This document shows, one piece after another, positions 37,117-44,713 of a stretch of DNA of 64,000 nt (positions within the stretch are counted from its first letter, which is position 1; each line of letters starts with the position of its first letter). The stretch is from a virus. The notes below the pieces were generated by a model, which had not been told where the DNA came from, did no database searches, and saw only the letters and a list, made by a program, of their open reading frames with translations. Location of the stretch: positions 101,480 to 165,479 of IMG/VR virus record IMGVR_UViG_3300020442_000007. One strand, 5' to 3'. The translations under genes were made by a program, and so were the position numbers.

Positions 37117-38852
37117 GTTGGAAAAAATATTTTACACCAGTACAAACTGGTGACAATGTAACAGGAAGTTACTCTCCATTTTCTAGAAGCGGAGGAGCAC
37201 AAGCAGGTCCAGCAAGAACAAATTATAGTTCATACTTACCAGATGTATATGTAGGTAGTCCTAACCGTGTTGAGCGTTATGGTCAATACAACACAATGGA
37301 CAATGACTCTGAAGTAAATGCGGCTTTAGATATTCTAGCAGAATTTTGTTCGCAATCCAATAAGGAAAATTCAACAAACTTTAGATTTGTATTCAACAAA
37401 TCTGCAACTAATTCAGAAGTAAGTATACTTGGTGAATATCTTAGACAGTGGTGTAACCTACAAAACTTTCATACACGCATGTTTAGAATCATGCGTAATG
37501 TTTTTAAGTATGGAGACCAATTGTTTATTAGAGATCCTGAAACAAAAAAATTGTTTCATGTTGATCCGGCAAAGTTAATTAGAATAATTGTAAATGAGTC
37601 AGAAGGTAAAACACCTGAACAATACATTATTCGTGACATGAATTTAAATTTCAAAGACATGGTAGCAACTACTCCACATATTACTAATGGTAATATTACA
37701 GGAGGTGGTAGTGGATACCAAAGCGGCGGAGTTAGAGGTATGGTAGGAAACGCACCTCAACAAGCAGGCAGTAGGTATCAACAGGGCGAAGGCGAAGTTG
37801 CTATTAATGCAGAGCATATTGTACACCTAAGCCTGTCTGAAGGGCTAGACAACAATTATCCATTTGGTAATTCATTACTAGAAGGCATATTTAAAGTATA
37901 CAAACAAAAAGAACTACTAGAAGATGCTATTATAATTTACAGAGTACAAAGGGCACCAGAAAGAAGAGTATTCTATGTTGATGTAGGAAACATGCCAACA
38001 CACCTTGCAATGCAATTTGTTGAAAGAGTAAAAACTGAAATACATCAAAGAAGAATACCAAGTGCAACAGGCGGAGGTCAAAATGTTATTGATAGCAGTT
38101 ATAATCCGTTGTCAATAAACGAAGATTACTTCTTCCCACAAACAGCTGAAGGTAGAGGTTCAAAAGTTGAAACACTACCAGGAGGCACAAATCTAGGAGA
38201 GATCGATGATCTCAGATACTTTACTAATAAGCTCGTACGTGGCTTACGAATTCCTAGTTCATACTTACCAACCGGGGCAGATGATGCTACTAGTTCGTAC
38301 AATGATGGAAGAGTAGGCACAGCATATATTCAAGAATTAAGATTCAACAAGTATTGTGAAAGACTGCAAGGACTTGTTACACAGGCGTTTGACAAAGAAT
38401 TTAAATTATTTTTGTTAGAAAAAGGTGTCAACATTGATACATCAATGTTTGATTTAAAATTTCAACCGCCACAGAATTTTGCAAGTTATAGACAAGCAGA
38501 ACTTGATAATGCAAGAGTTCCTACATTTACACAAATGAGTGCTATACCATACGTGTCAAATAGATTTGCACTAGAAAGATTTTTAGGATTTAGTAAAGAA
38601 GAAATTGCAGAAAACGAAAGACTTTGGAGAGAAGAGAATGACGAAAACTTAACACCACCTCCAGGCGATGCTTCAGGAGAAATGAGAAGTGTAGGCATTA
38701 GTTCTGCAGGTATTAGTGCAGATATTGATGGAGCCGAAGATATTCTAGACGATACTCCTGCACCAGAAGATGGAGGAGCAGGAGCACCACCAGAAACAGT
38801 TACAGGAGGAACACCAGGCGCACCTCCACCAGGAACAGACCAAACGGTATAA
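37113..38852 (+). CDS. gp20: Portal vertex protein gp20
   Basis: 579 residues (T4 524). The gp20 signature regions are present: VERYGQYNTMDNDSEVNAAL, DILAEFCSQS, FKYGDQLFIRDPETKKLFHV, and RAPERRVFYVDVGNMP, followed by DYFFPQTAEGRGSKVETLPG and LRIPSSYLP. The dodecamer forms the DNA entry channel and nucleates prohead assembly. The C-terminal 50 residues are Pro/Gly/Ala/Asp-rich and probably disordered. An internal Gly-rich insertion (GGGSGYQSGGVRGMVGNAPQ) occurs near 200-220. The start overlaps the upstream stop (ATGA). Confidence 0.96.
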   Translation: MSWKKYFTPVQTGDNVTGSYSPFSRSGGAQAGPARTNYSSYLPDVYVGSPNRVERYGQYNTMDNDSEVNAALDILAEFCSQSNKENSTNFRFVFNKSATNSEVSILGEYLRQWCNLQNFHTRMFRIMRNVFKYGDQLFIRDPETKKLFHVDPAKLIRIIVNESEGKTPEQYIIRDMNLNFKDMVATTPHITNGNITGGGSGYQSGGVRGMVGNAPQQAGSRYQQGEGEVAINAEHIVHLSLSEGLDNNYPFGNSLLEGIFKVYKQKELLEDAIIIYRVQRAPERRVFYVDVGNMPTHLAMQFVERVKTEIHQRRIPSATGGGQNVIDSSYNPLSINEDYFFPQTAEGRGSKVETLPGGTNLGEIDDLRYFTNKLVRGLRIPSSYLPTGADDATSSYNDGRVGTAYIQELRFNKYCERLQGLVTQAFDKEFKLFLLEKGVNIDTSMFDLKFQPPQNFASYRQAELDNARVPTFTQMSAIPYVSNRFALERFLGFSKEEIAENERLWREENDENLTPPPGDASGEMRSVGISSAGISADIDGAEDILDDTPAPEDGGAGAPPETVTGGTPGAPPPGTDQTV

Positions 38853-38855
38853 ATA
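38848..38855 (+). promoter_or_regulatory. Perfect late promoter octamer TATAAATA
   Basis: Exact T4 late consensus, overlapping the gp20 stop codon and ending 5 nt before the next ATG. Transcription starting about 6 nt downstream would give a nearly leaderless message, or would serve the genes after it. Confidence 0.75.
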
Positions 38856-38860
38856 CTATT

Positions 38861-39109
38861 ATGATACTACGTGAATTATTTTATTTTGATAAAGATACAC
38901 TTGAAACTGTTCAAGATGATTCTTATGAGCCAAAGTATGATCAGTCTATTGTAGATGCAGACGATACAAGAAAAACAAAGTTAACTCTTGCACAGATAAA
39001 CAGAGCAAGAAAAGGCTCTGAGGCACACATCAAAGAAAAAAATAAAGAACTTAATATCACTAGACAAATGTATGGTCTTGCAGCTCAGCAGGCAGCGGCC
39101 GGTGTCTAA
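38861..39109 (+). CDS. Small protein after portal, unknown (head core position)
   Basis: 82 residues, charged and helical (DDTRKTKLTLAQINRARKGS, then HIKEKNKELNITRQMYGLAA). It occupies the place between gp20 and the core genes where T4 has gp67/gp68. It has no clear similarity to either; the gp67 counterpart is the acidic protein at 39966. A head or core role is suggested only by position and by the late promoter immediately before it. Confidence 0.6.
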   Translation: MILRELFYFDKDTLETVQDDSYEPKYDQSIVDADDTRKTKLTLAQINRARKGSEAHIKEKNKELNITRQMYGLAAQQAAAGV

Positions 39110-39114
39110 GTTAG

Positions 39115-39843
39115 ATGACCAAACCCAACAAAGCTGATTACACAAAAGATCAATGGCGAAAACTCAAAGAAAAAATTAAATTAGAAAAAGCTGCAAAGCG
39201 TGCCGCAAAAGCTAATAAATTACCGCCAAGACCTCCCATACAACATCTAAATAACACAGAAACTTCGTTTGTTTTAGGCAATGGTTTGAGTAGACAACCT
39301 GTAGATCTAAATGCTTTGAAGCATTATGGAAAAGTATATGGTTGTAATGCACTTTATAGAGAATATGATCCTGATTACTTAATTGCAGTAGATGTTAAAA
39401 TGGTGCTAGAAATCAACAAGCACAAATATCAATTGCGTAATGATCAAGTTTGGACTAATCCTAATAAAGCATATACAACAATGTCTAAACTTAACTTTTT
39501 CCAACCAAGCAAAGGTTGGAGTAGTGGGCCTACAGCATTATGGTTAGCTAGTCAACATGGACCTAAGCAGATCTTTATATTAGGGTTTGATTACACAGGC
39601 AAAGATGGCGGCAATCACTTTAATAATATCTATGCAGATACTGAAAATTACAAAAAATCCAATGATGGAGCAACTTATCACGGTAATTGGCTCAAACAAA
39701 CAGCTACAACTATCAAAGAACATCCTCGCATTAATTACACTAGAGTTATAGCTAAAGATAATTATTGTCCAGAAGAACTAAATATTTTGAGCAATTATAG
39801 TACAATGGAACTTGAACATTTTTTAAGAATTTTTTCGATTTGA
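39115..39843 (+). CDS. Sialyltransferase/MAF-like nucleotide-binding protein
   Basis: 242 residues. After a basic helical N-terminus comes TETSFVLGNGLSRQPVDL, then KVYGCNALYREYDPDYLIAV and DVKMVLEI, then SGPTALWLASQHGPKQIFIL and GFDYTG. The pattern of a strand with G-N-G/S, then G-C-N-x-L-Y-x-x-x-x-P-D-Y-x-x-x-V-D, then a late G-x-D is shared by small sialyltransferase-like (CST-I fold) and MAF/DUF115 sugar or nucleotide enzymes. The equivalent protein occurs in other marine T4-like phages without assigned function. It sits in the head gene block, which is unusual for an enzyme. A glycosylation role is speculative. The last codons form part of a large hairpin. Confidence 0.6.
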   Translation: MTKPNKADYTKDQWRKLKEKIKLEKAAKRAAKANKLPPRPPIQHLNNTETSFVLGNGLSRQPVDLNALKHYGKVYGCNALYREYDPDYLIAVDVKMVLEINKHKYQLRNDQVWTNPNKAYTTMSKLNFFQPSKGWSSGPTALWLASQHGPKQIFILGFDYTGKDGGNHFNNIYADTENYKKSNDGATYHGNWLKQTATTIKEHPRINYTRVIAKDNYCPEELNILSNYSTMELEHFLRIFSI

Positions 39844-39860
39844 CGAAAAATCTTAAAAAA
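39819..39860 (+). other. Long AT-rich hairpin spanning the stop codon at 39841
   Basis: TTTTTTAAGA (39819-39828) pairs with TCTTAAAAAA (39851-39860), and TTTTTCG (39831-39837) pairs with CGAAAAA (39844-39850). This leaves a 2-nt bulge and a 6-nt loop. It is not followed by a T-run, so it is not a standard terminator. It could protect the 3' end of the upstream message or separate the core operon from the genes before it. Confidence 0.75.
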
Positions 39861-39894
39861 CGCCGTTTTGAGCCTATTTTCGGGCATATTTTCT

Positions 39895-39902
39895 TATAAA
39901 TA
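39895..39902 (+). promoter_or_regulatory. Perfect late promoter octamer TATAAATA for the core/capsid operon
   Basis: Exact T4 late consensus, 63 nt before the start of the gp67-like gene. It probably drives gp67, gp21, gp22 and gp23, for which no other promoter is visible up to the terminator at 43936. Confidence 0.8.
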
Positions 39903-39965
39903 GTAAATACAAATGACAGCCTTACCGTATAAGGTAAATTTATTAATATATTATAGGAGAATAAA

Positions 39966-40979
39966 ATGGCAGATTCAAAACAATTCGAAGAAATGCTAGA
40001 ATGCCTAGTAAATGAAGACAAGGCAAAAGCAGAAGAACTTTTCCACAATATTGTGGTAGAGAAATCCAGAGAAATTTATGAAAACCTTTTAGAAGACGAT
40101 CTAGAAGATGAGTCCGTTGACGAAGCAACTGATGAGGAAGTAGATGAAGCATCTAAAGATGAAGAAGTTGACGAAGCAATGAAGGACGACGACAAAAAAG
40201 AAGATAAAAAGTCCAAAAAAGACGACAAAGACATGAAAGAAGCAAGCGACGAAGAAGTAGACGAAGCTTCTGATGATGAAGAAGTTGAAGAAGACTTTAA
40301 TCTTGATGAGTTTGAAGTTGAAGGCGAAAACGAAGCTGAAGACGACATGGATAAAGGCGATCCTGCAGATGACATGATGGCTGATATTGCTGACATGGGC
40401 GACGAAGAAGGCGAAGGCGATGATGAGCCAGCTGGCGACATGGAAGAAAGAGTCGAAGACTTAGAAGACGCAATCGACGAACTCAAAGCAGAATTTGAAG
40501 AAATGATGGCAGATAAAGAAGGCGGAGATGACGAAGCTGACGATGAAATGCCAGCTGATGATGCTGATATGGACATGGATGATGCAGGTGACGAAGAAAT
40601 GCCTGAAGCATCAGACGAAGAAGTTGATGAAACATCAGACGAAGAAGTTGAGGAAGAGTCTAAAGAAGACTTAACTCCAACAGAGCAGATGCGTGAATAT
40701 GTTGAAAAAGTTACAGCAAAAATGGGCGACAACGGTGCAAACACTAAGTCACCAGTAGCTGGACCAAACGACATGGGCGGAACTGCTTCTAACTTAGTAC
40801 AAGGCGCTGACGAAAAAGGCATGACACCAGCAAGTCCAAAAGACATTGCAAGTGGTAACGTAAATGTTCCAGGTGGTAAAGCTTCTAAGTCAATGAAAGC
40901 TGATACTAAAGGCCATGGCGCTGAGAAAAAAGGCGCAGGCGACACAGCTGCTAATAAGAAAAGCACTATTGGTAGCTAA
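39966..40979 (+). CDS. gp67: Acidic prohead core protein (gp67-like, expanded)
   Basis: 337 residues. The first 45 residues (FEEMLECLVNEDKAKAEELF, then HNIVVEKSREIYENLLEDD) align in pattern with T4 gp67, which starts with a helix of the same kind and then an acidic tail. Here that tail is expanded to 200 residues of Asp/Glu with repeats of the type EEVDEAS/DEEVDEAT. A moderately polar C-terminal 90 residues (KMGDNGANTKSPVAGPNDMG) follows. T4 gp67 is part of the scaffold core and is cut up by gp21. The strong negative charge fits an internal core component. It directly precedes the protease and scaffold genes. Confidence 0.8.
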   Translation: MADSKQFEEMLECLVNEDKAKAEELFHNIVVEKSREIYENLLEDDLEDESVDEATDEEVDEASKDEEVDEAMKDDDKKEDKKSKKDDKDMKEASDEEVDEASDDEEVEEDFNLDEFEVEGENEAEDDMDKGDPADDMMADIADMGDEEGEGDDEPAGDMEERVEDLEDAIDELKAEFEEMMADKEGGDDEADDEMPADDADMDMDDAGDEEMPEASDEEVDETSDEEVEEESKEDLTPTEQMREYVEKVTAKMGDNGANTKSPVAGPNDMGGTASNLVQGADEKGMTPASPKDIASGNVNVPGGKASKSMKADTKGHGAEKKGAGDTAANKKSTIGS

Positions 40980-40998
40980 TTGATATAAGGAAACTTGG

Positions 40999-41625
40999 AT
41001 GGTGATGAATTTATCTGAGACACTGACATTCGACGAAGCAAAAATAGTCGTTGAGTCTGCCAATGAAGGGAAAGACTTGTATATGAAGGGAATTTGTATA
41101 CAAGGCGGAGTTCGCAACGCTAATCAGCGTGTTTATCCTGTAGAAGAAATTGGTAGGGCTGTCAAAACTCTCAACGATCAATGTGCAGGAGGTTATAGTG
41201 TACTCGGCGAAGTTGATCATCCAGAGGGACTTAATATTAATTTAGATCGTGTGAGCCATATGATTACAGAAATGTGGATGGATGGGTCAAACGGTTACGG
41301 AAAACTTAAAATTTTACCAACACCGATGGGACAATTAGTTAGAACAATGCTTGAAAGCGGAGTTAAACTAGGCGTCTCATCACGTGGTTCTGGTAACGTT
41401 AGTGAAAGCGGAAACGGAGAAGTTTCCGATTTTGAAATTATCACTGTGGATGTAGTGGCACAGCCATCAGCACCCGGTGCATATCCAACTCCAATTTATG
41501 AACAACTTATGAATGCAAGAGGTGGATTAAAGGCTTACCAATTAGCACAGGCAACAAAAGAAGATCCTAAGGCACAAAAATATTTAAAAGAATCTCTGAT
41601 TAATATAATCAGCAGACTCCAATAA
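40999..41625 (+). CDS. gp21: Prohead protease gp21
   Basis: 208 residues (T4 212). The fold family of phage/herpesvirus assembly proteases is recognisable. GEVDHPEG carries the catalytic His at 74, and GVSSRGSG carries the nucleophilic Ser at 127 or 128, spaced as in T4 gp21. DFEIITVDVVAQPSAPGA follows. Other landmarks are GGVRNANQRVYPVEEIGRAV near 36-55. The enzyme cleaves core and capsid proteins after (L/I)-x-E sites during head maturation. It lies between the acidic core protein and the gp22 scaffold, the T4 gene order. A downstream Met (codon 3) is an alternative start. Confidence 0.95.
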   Translation: MVMNLSETLTFDEAKIVVESANEGKDLYMKGICIQGGVRNANQRVYPVEEIGRAVKTLNDQCAGGYSVLGEVDHPEGLNINLDRVSHMITEMWMDGSNGYGKLKILPTPMGQLVRTMLESGVKLGVSSRGSGNVSESGNGEVSDFEIITVDVVAQPSAPGAYPTPIYEQLMNARGGLKAYQLAQATKEDPKAQKYLKESLINIISRLQ

Positions 41626-41640
41626 AAGGAGAAAATAAAC

Positions 41641-42738
41641 ATGTTGGATGCACTAAAAACACTTTTCGAAAACGATGTTGTTTCAGAGGATGTGCGTAAA
41701 CAAATTGAAGAAGCGTGGGAAGCAAAGATTAAAGAAAATAAACTTGCTGTAACCGCTGAACTCCGTGAGGAATTCGCTCAGAAATACGAGCATGACAAAG
41801 CTACTATGGTAGAAGCTATTGACAACTTAGTATCTGAGAGATTGTCTGCAGAAATTGCTGAATTTACAGAAGATCGTAAACAGCTTTCTGAAGCTAAAGC
41901 AAAATATGCAGTAGCAATGCGTGATAACGCAAAGTTACTACGTGGTTTTGTGTTGGAATCACTTAAGAAAGAGGTTTCAGAGCTACACGAAGAACAAAAA
42001 GCAATGGCAAATAATTTTTCTAAATTAGAAGAATTTGTTGTTGACGCATTGGCCAACGAAATATCTGAGTTCTACGAAGACAAAAAAGACTTAGCGGCTA
42101 CCAAGGTTAAACTTGTTAAGGAAGCTAAGAAACACTTGGCTAAAGTTAAAGAAAACTTTATACAAAGAAGTGCTAAGGCAGTTTCTTCCACAGTTGATAA
42201 AGCTCTTAGAGGAGAAATTAAACAACTTAAAGAAGACATTGATGCAGCACGTAAAAATGATTTTGGACGAAAATTGTTTGAAGCATTTGCAAATGAATAT
42301 CAAGCAAGTTATCTGAATGAAAAGTCAGAAACTGCTAAGTTATTGAAAGTTGTTGATGTCAAAGACAAGCAGTTAGCTGACGCAAAAGCATTTGCTGCTA
42401 AAGCAAAGAAAATTGTTGAAGCTCAAGAAGTTGAAAAGACAAAACTTGTTGAATCTGCACAACGTCAAAAAATCATGCATGACTTGGTTGCACCATTAAG
42501 CAATCAACAAAAAGAGATTATGCAAGACTTACTGGAATCAGTTCAAACTAACAGACTACAGTCACAGTTTGAAAAATACTTGCCAACGGTTATCGACGGC
42601 GAAGCACCAGAAAAAGCTAAAAAGGCTAAACTTACAGAAGGCACAGAAATTACAGGCAACAGAGAAATAGTTCAAACTAGTAAAACAGTAGACGAGTCAA
42701 ATGTTATTGATATGAAACGTCTAGCTGGAATTAAATAA
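41641..42738 (+). CDS. gp22: Prohead scaffold protein gp22
   Basis: 365 residues (T4 269), almost entirely helical and rich in Lys, Glu and Ala. Landmarks are VSEDVRKQIEEAWEAKIKEN near the N-terminus, LREEFAQKYEHDKATMVEAI, and KIMHDLVAPLSNQQKEIMQD near the C-terminus, followed by VDESNVIDMKRLAGIK. The family forms the core around which the capsid assembles and is then digested by gp21. Several L-x-E sequences offer cleavage sites. A strong AAGGAG precedes the ATG. Confidence 0.93.
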   Translation: MLDALKTLFENDVVSEDVRKQIEEAWEAKIKENKLAVTAELREEFAQKYEHDKATMVEAIDNLVSERLSAEIAEFTEDRKQLSEAKAKYAVAMRDNAKLLRGFVLESLKKEVSELHEEQKAMANNFSKLEEFVVDALANEISEFYEDKKDLAATKVKLVKEAKKHLAKVKENFIQRSAKAVSSTVDKALRGEIKQLKEDIDAARKNDFGRKLFEAFANEYQASYLNEKSETAKLLKVVDVKDKQLADAKAFAAKAKKIVEAQEVEKTKLVESAQRQKIMHDLVAPLSNQQKEIMQDLLESVQTNRLQSQFEKYLPTVIDGEAPEKAKKAKLTEGTEITGNREIVQTSKTVDESNVIDMKRLAGIK

Positions 42739-42749
42739 GGAGATATAAT

Positions 42750-43919
42750 ATGTCAGAACTACTAGAAAGTCGCTGGCAGGAGACCAAAGGTGCTCTTCTT
42801 GAAGGCTTAAATGGCAACAAGAAAGCAGTTATGGCAAGTACACTTGAAAACACTCGCAAGTATTTGTCAGAGGCAGCAGGCACAGGTGCAACTTCCGCCG
42901 GTAATATCGCAACACTTAATCGTGTGATTCTTCCAGTCATCAGACGTGTGATGCCAACAGTTATTGCTAACGAATTGGTAGGCGTACAACCAATGACAGG
43001 ACCAGTGGGTCAGATCCACACACTTCGCGTTCGTTACGCTGAAAGCAACGATAACGCAACAGCAGGTGAAGAGGCTCTTAGCCCATTTAAAATTGCTACA
43101 GCATATTCAGGTACGGGTACAGATCCGTCTGGTGTTGCTGATGCAACTGCAACCAAAGAAGGTGATCCGGGACGTAAAATGTCAATCCAGATCTTAAAGC
43201 AGACTGTAGAAGCAAAATCCAGAAAGCTATCAGCTCGCTGGACTTTTGAAGCTGCACAGGACGCTCAGTCCATGCACGGTATTGATGTAGAAGCAGAAAT
43301 TATGGCTGCTTTAGCACAAGAAATTACCGCTGAAATTGATCAAGAGATCATTCAGAGCTTAACTACATTGTCTGGATCAGCTGCTGAGACTTATAATCAG
43401 GCTGCTGTATCTGGTACAGCTACATTCGTAGGTGACGAGCATGCTGCTCTTGCAGTACAAATTAACAGAGTATCAAACTTGATCGCTCAAAGAACAAGAA
43501 GAGGCGCAGGTAACTGGGCTGTTGTATCGCCATTCGCGTTAACAATCCTACAATCTGCTACAACTTCTGCGTTCGCACGTACTACTGAAGGTACTTTTGA
43601 AGCACCAACTAACACTAAGATGGTTGGAACTTTGAATAGTGCTATGAAAGTTTATGTCAACACATACGCTGCAGACAATGCCGCTGTACTTGTTGGATAT
43701 AAAGGTACTAGTGAATCTGATGCTGCTGCATTCTATTGCCCATACATTCCATTGATGAGCAGTGGTGTAGTGTTAGATCCAAGTTCATTCGAACCAGTTG
43801 TGTCTTTCATGACTAGATATGGTTACGTTGAGCTTTCTAACTCAGCTTCATCGCTTGGTAACGCGGCTGATTACTTAGGTAATGTTGCAATTACTAGCGG
43901 TAACGTAAGCTTCAGCTAA
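42750..43919 (+). CDS. gp23: Major capsid protein gp23
   Basis: 389 residues. Signature regions include SGNIATLNRVILPVIRRVMP, VQPMTGPVGQIHTLRVRYAE, KSRKLSARWTFEAAQDAQSM and HGIDVEAEIMAALAQEI. The C-terminus is AAFYCPYIPLMSSGVVLDPS, followed by SFMTRYGYVELSNS. An L-S-E/A sequence at 39-42 fits a gp21 (L/I)-x-E cleavage site, so residues 1-41 are probably removed. The protein is shorter than T4 (521 aa) or most cyanophage gp23; the loss is in the middle region. AAGGAGAT precedes the ATG, and a strong terminator follows the stop. Confidence 0.97.
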   Translation: MSELLESRWQETKGALLEGLNGNKKAVMASTLENTRKYLSEAAGTGATSAGNIATLNRVILPVIRRVMPTVIANELVGVQPMTGPVGQIHTLRVRYAESNDNATAGEEALSPFKIATAYSGTGTDPSGVADATATKEGDPGRKMSIQILKQTVEAKSRKLSARWTFEAAQDAQSMHGIDVEAEIMAALAQEITAEIDQEIIQSLTTLSGSAAETYNQAAVSGTATFVGDEHAALAVQINRVSNLIAQRTRRGAGNWAVVSPFALTILQSATTSAFARTTEGTFEAPTNTKMVGTLNSAMKVYVNTYAADNAAVLVGYKGTSESDAAAFYCPYIPLMSSGVVLDPSSFEPVVSFMTRYGYVELSNSASSLGNAADYLGNVAITSGNVSFS

Positions 43920-43935
43920 TAGTTTACACAAATTT

Positions 43936-43964
43936 AAAATAGGCCCTTCGGGGCCTATTTTTTT
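43936..43964 (+). terminator. Terminator after gp23
   Basis: AAATAGGCCC/GGGCCTATTT with a TTCG tetraloop, followed by TTTT. A near-perfect rho-independent terminator closing the capsid operon. Confidence 0.97.
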
Positions 43965-43969
43965 GACTG

Positions 43970-44077
43970 ATGAATAAAGACAAAGAATTTATTCTAGAAA
44001 CAATTTACGAAAAAAAGACAGAACACAGCACAATTTGGTTAGTGCGTATTAAATCAAAAAAAATAAATGTCATTTAA
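43970..44077 (+). CDS. Possible 35-residue peptide
   Basis: ATG at 43970 opens MNKDKEFILETIYEKKTEHS and ends in INVI, stopping just inside the next gene. It begins right after the gp23 terminator with no clear ribosome binding site. It could be a real peptide or chance. Confidence 0.3.
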   Translation: MNKDKEFILETIYEKKTEHSTIWLVRIKSKKINVI

Positions 44078-44309
44078 GAAAAAAGGTATAGGAAGATTAC
44101 ATATGGGCAAACCTGTTGCATATGCAATATTGGATGAAGAAGATTATCAACACATATATACACGCAAAGATCGTATAAGAATAGGTGTAGAAACTTTATT
44201 CTTTATAGGACTTGCATATATCGTTGGCGATATAGCATATATGACATGGTTTGCTGACAAATATGATATTTTTGGACAAGTTGATAAAATAATTTACATG
44301 TTACCGTAA
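44067..44309 (+). CDS. Small single-membrane-segment protein
   Basis: 80 residues. A basic N-terminus (MSFKKKGIGRLHMGK) is followed by a polar stretch and a hydrophobic segment at about 39-62 (GVETLFFIGLAYIVGDIAYM), then a short polar tail. It is therefore probably a one-pass membrane protein. It lies between the capsid terminator and the sigma70 promoter of the RNA gene. The ribosome binding site is poor. I assign no family or function. Confidence 0.6.
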   Translation: MSFKKKGIGRLHMGKPVAYAILDEEDYQHIYTRKDRIRIGVETLFFIGLAYIVGDIAYMTWFADKYDIFGQVDKIIYMLP

Positions 44310-44317
44310 AATAAAGG

Positions 44318-44346
44318 TTGACTTTTATTTTAGGATATGTTATATT
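44318..44346 (+). promoter_or_regulatory. Host-type sigma70 promoter for the structured RNA
   Basis: TTGACT (44318-44323), a 17-nt spacer and TATATT (44341-44346), one mismatch in each box. It places the transcript start near 44353, at the first strand of the RNA closing helix. Confidence 0.88.
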
Positions 44347-44352
44347 AGTAAA

Positions 44353-44616
44353 ATAAGCAACAAGAGAGTAATTAACTTTTGTTTATTAGTGCAAGGAAGA
44401 GGCGTTTACCAGAGCGTCGAACTTGACTAATTAGGGGTGGTACCCAGGCTTGGTAGTAGAAATACGCTGAGTCACATCGCTCTACCGAGCGGAATTAGGT
44501 TCCCTGGTTATCAGAATGGCATCTGTGGCGAGGGGTTGGAGGTATAACCGAGTCCTCCCTAATATTGCTTATTTTATAAAAGGTGTACAAGTTTACTTGT
44601 ATGCCTTTTTCCTTTT
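44353..44616 (+). ncRNA. Candidate structured RNA gene with own promoter and terminator
   Basis: About 264 nt, no coding frame. AAAATAAGCAA (44350-44360) is perfectly complementary to TTGCTTATTTT (44565-44575) and closes the molecule, though the first base or two may precede the transcript start. Inside it, TTAGT-G-CAAG (44386-44395) pairs with CTTGACTAA (44422-44430) around GGCG/CGTC. CGCTC/GAGCG forms a hairpin with a TACC loop. GGTAG/CTACC and CCAGG/CCTGG are longer-range pairs. GGAGG/CCTCC (44538-44542 with 44554-44558) overlaps GGTT/AACC, giving a possible pseudoknot. A 14-bp terminator follows. I do not recognise it as tRNA, tmRNA, 6S, RNase P or an intron. Marine-phage RNA families such as IMES and GOLLD should be compared. 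Confidence 0.8.
44578..44616 (+). terminator. Terminator of the structured RNA
   Basis: Stem of 14 pairs (44578-44591 with 44596-44609, two G-U) around a 4-nt loop, followed by a pyrimidine-rich TTTCCTTTT-type tail. Confidence 0.93.
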
Positions 44617-44618
44617 GT

Positions 44619-44626
44619 GATAAATA
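44619..44626 (+). promoter_or_regulatory. Late promoter octamer
   Basis: GATAAATA immediately after the RNA terminator and 87 nt before the start at 44714. Confidence 0.7.
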
Positions 44627-44713
44627 CTATTGTCGTAAATCGTGCCACATAGTGTGGACTTATGCAGAATTGACCCACTGCGTATTACGTAAAAAGTATA
44701 GAGGAGAAAACAA
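44627..44713 (+). promoter_or_regulatory. Structured 5' leader of the gene at 44714
   Basis: 87 nt between late promoter and ATG. CGTAA and TTACG can close a domain that contains CCACA/TGTGG and GCAG/CTGC hairpins. It ends GTATAGAGGAGAAAA, nearly the same end as the leader at 49473-49583. Confidence 0.5.

Noticed and set aside
40076-40966. Open frame of 296 codons antisense to the acidic core gene
   Set aside because: It is the Ser-rich mirror of Asp/Glu codons on the other strand. It has no ribosome binding site and the real gp67-like gene covers it.
43970-44077. Small peptide as a confident gene
   Set aside because: Kept only as a low-confidence feature: no ribosome binding site, and it begins within a few bases of the capsid terminator.
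44353-44616. tRNA or tRNA-like gene
   Set aside because: No cloverleaf with a GTTC-type T loop or CCA end could be drawn; the dominant fold is the long end-to-end helix.
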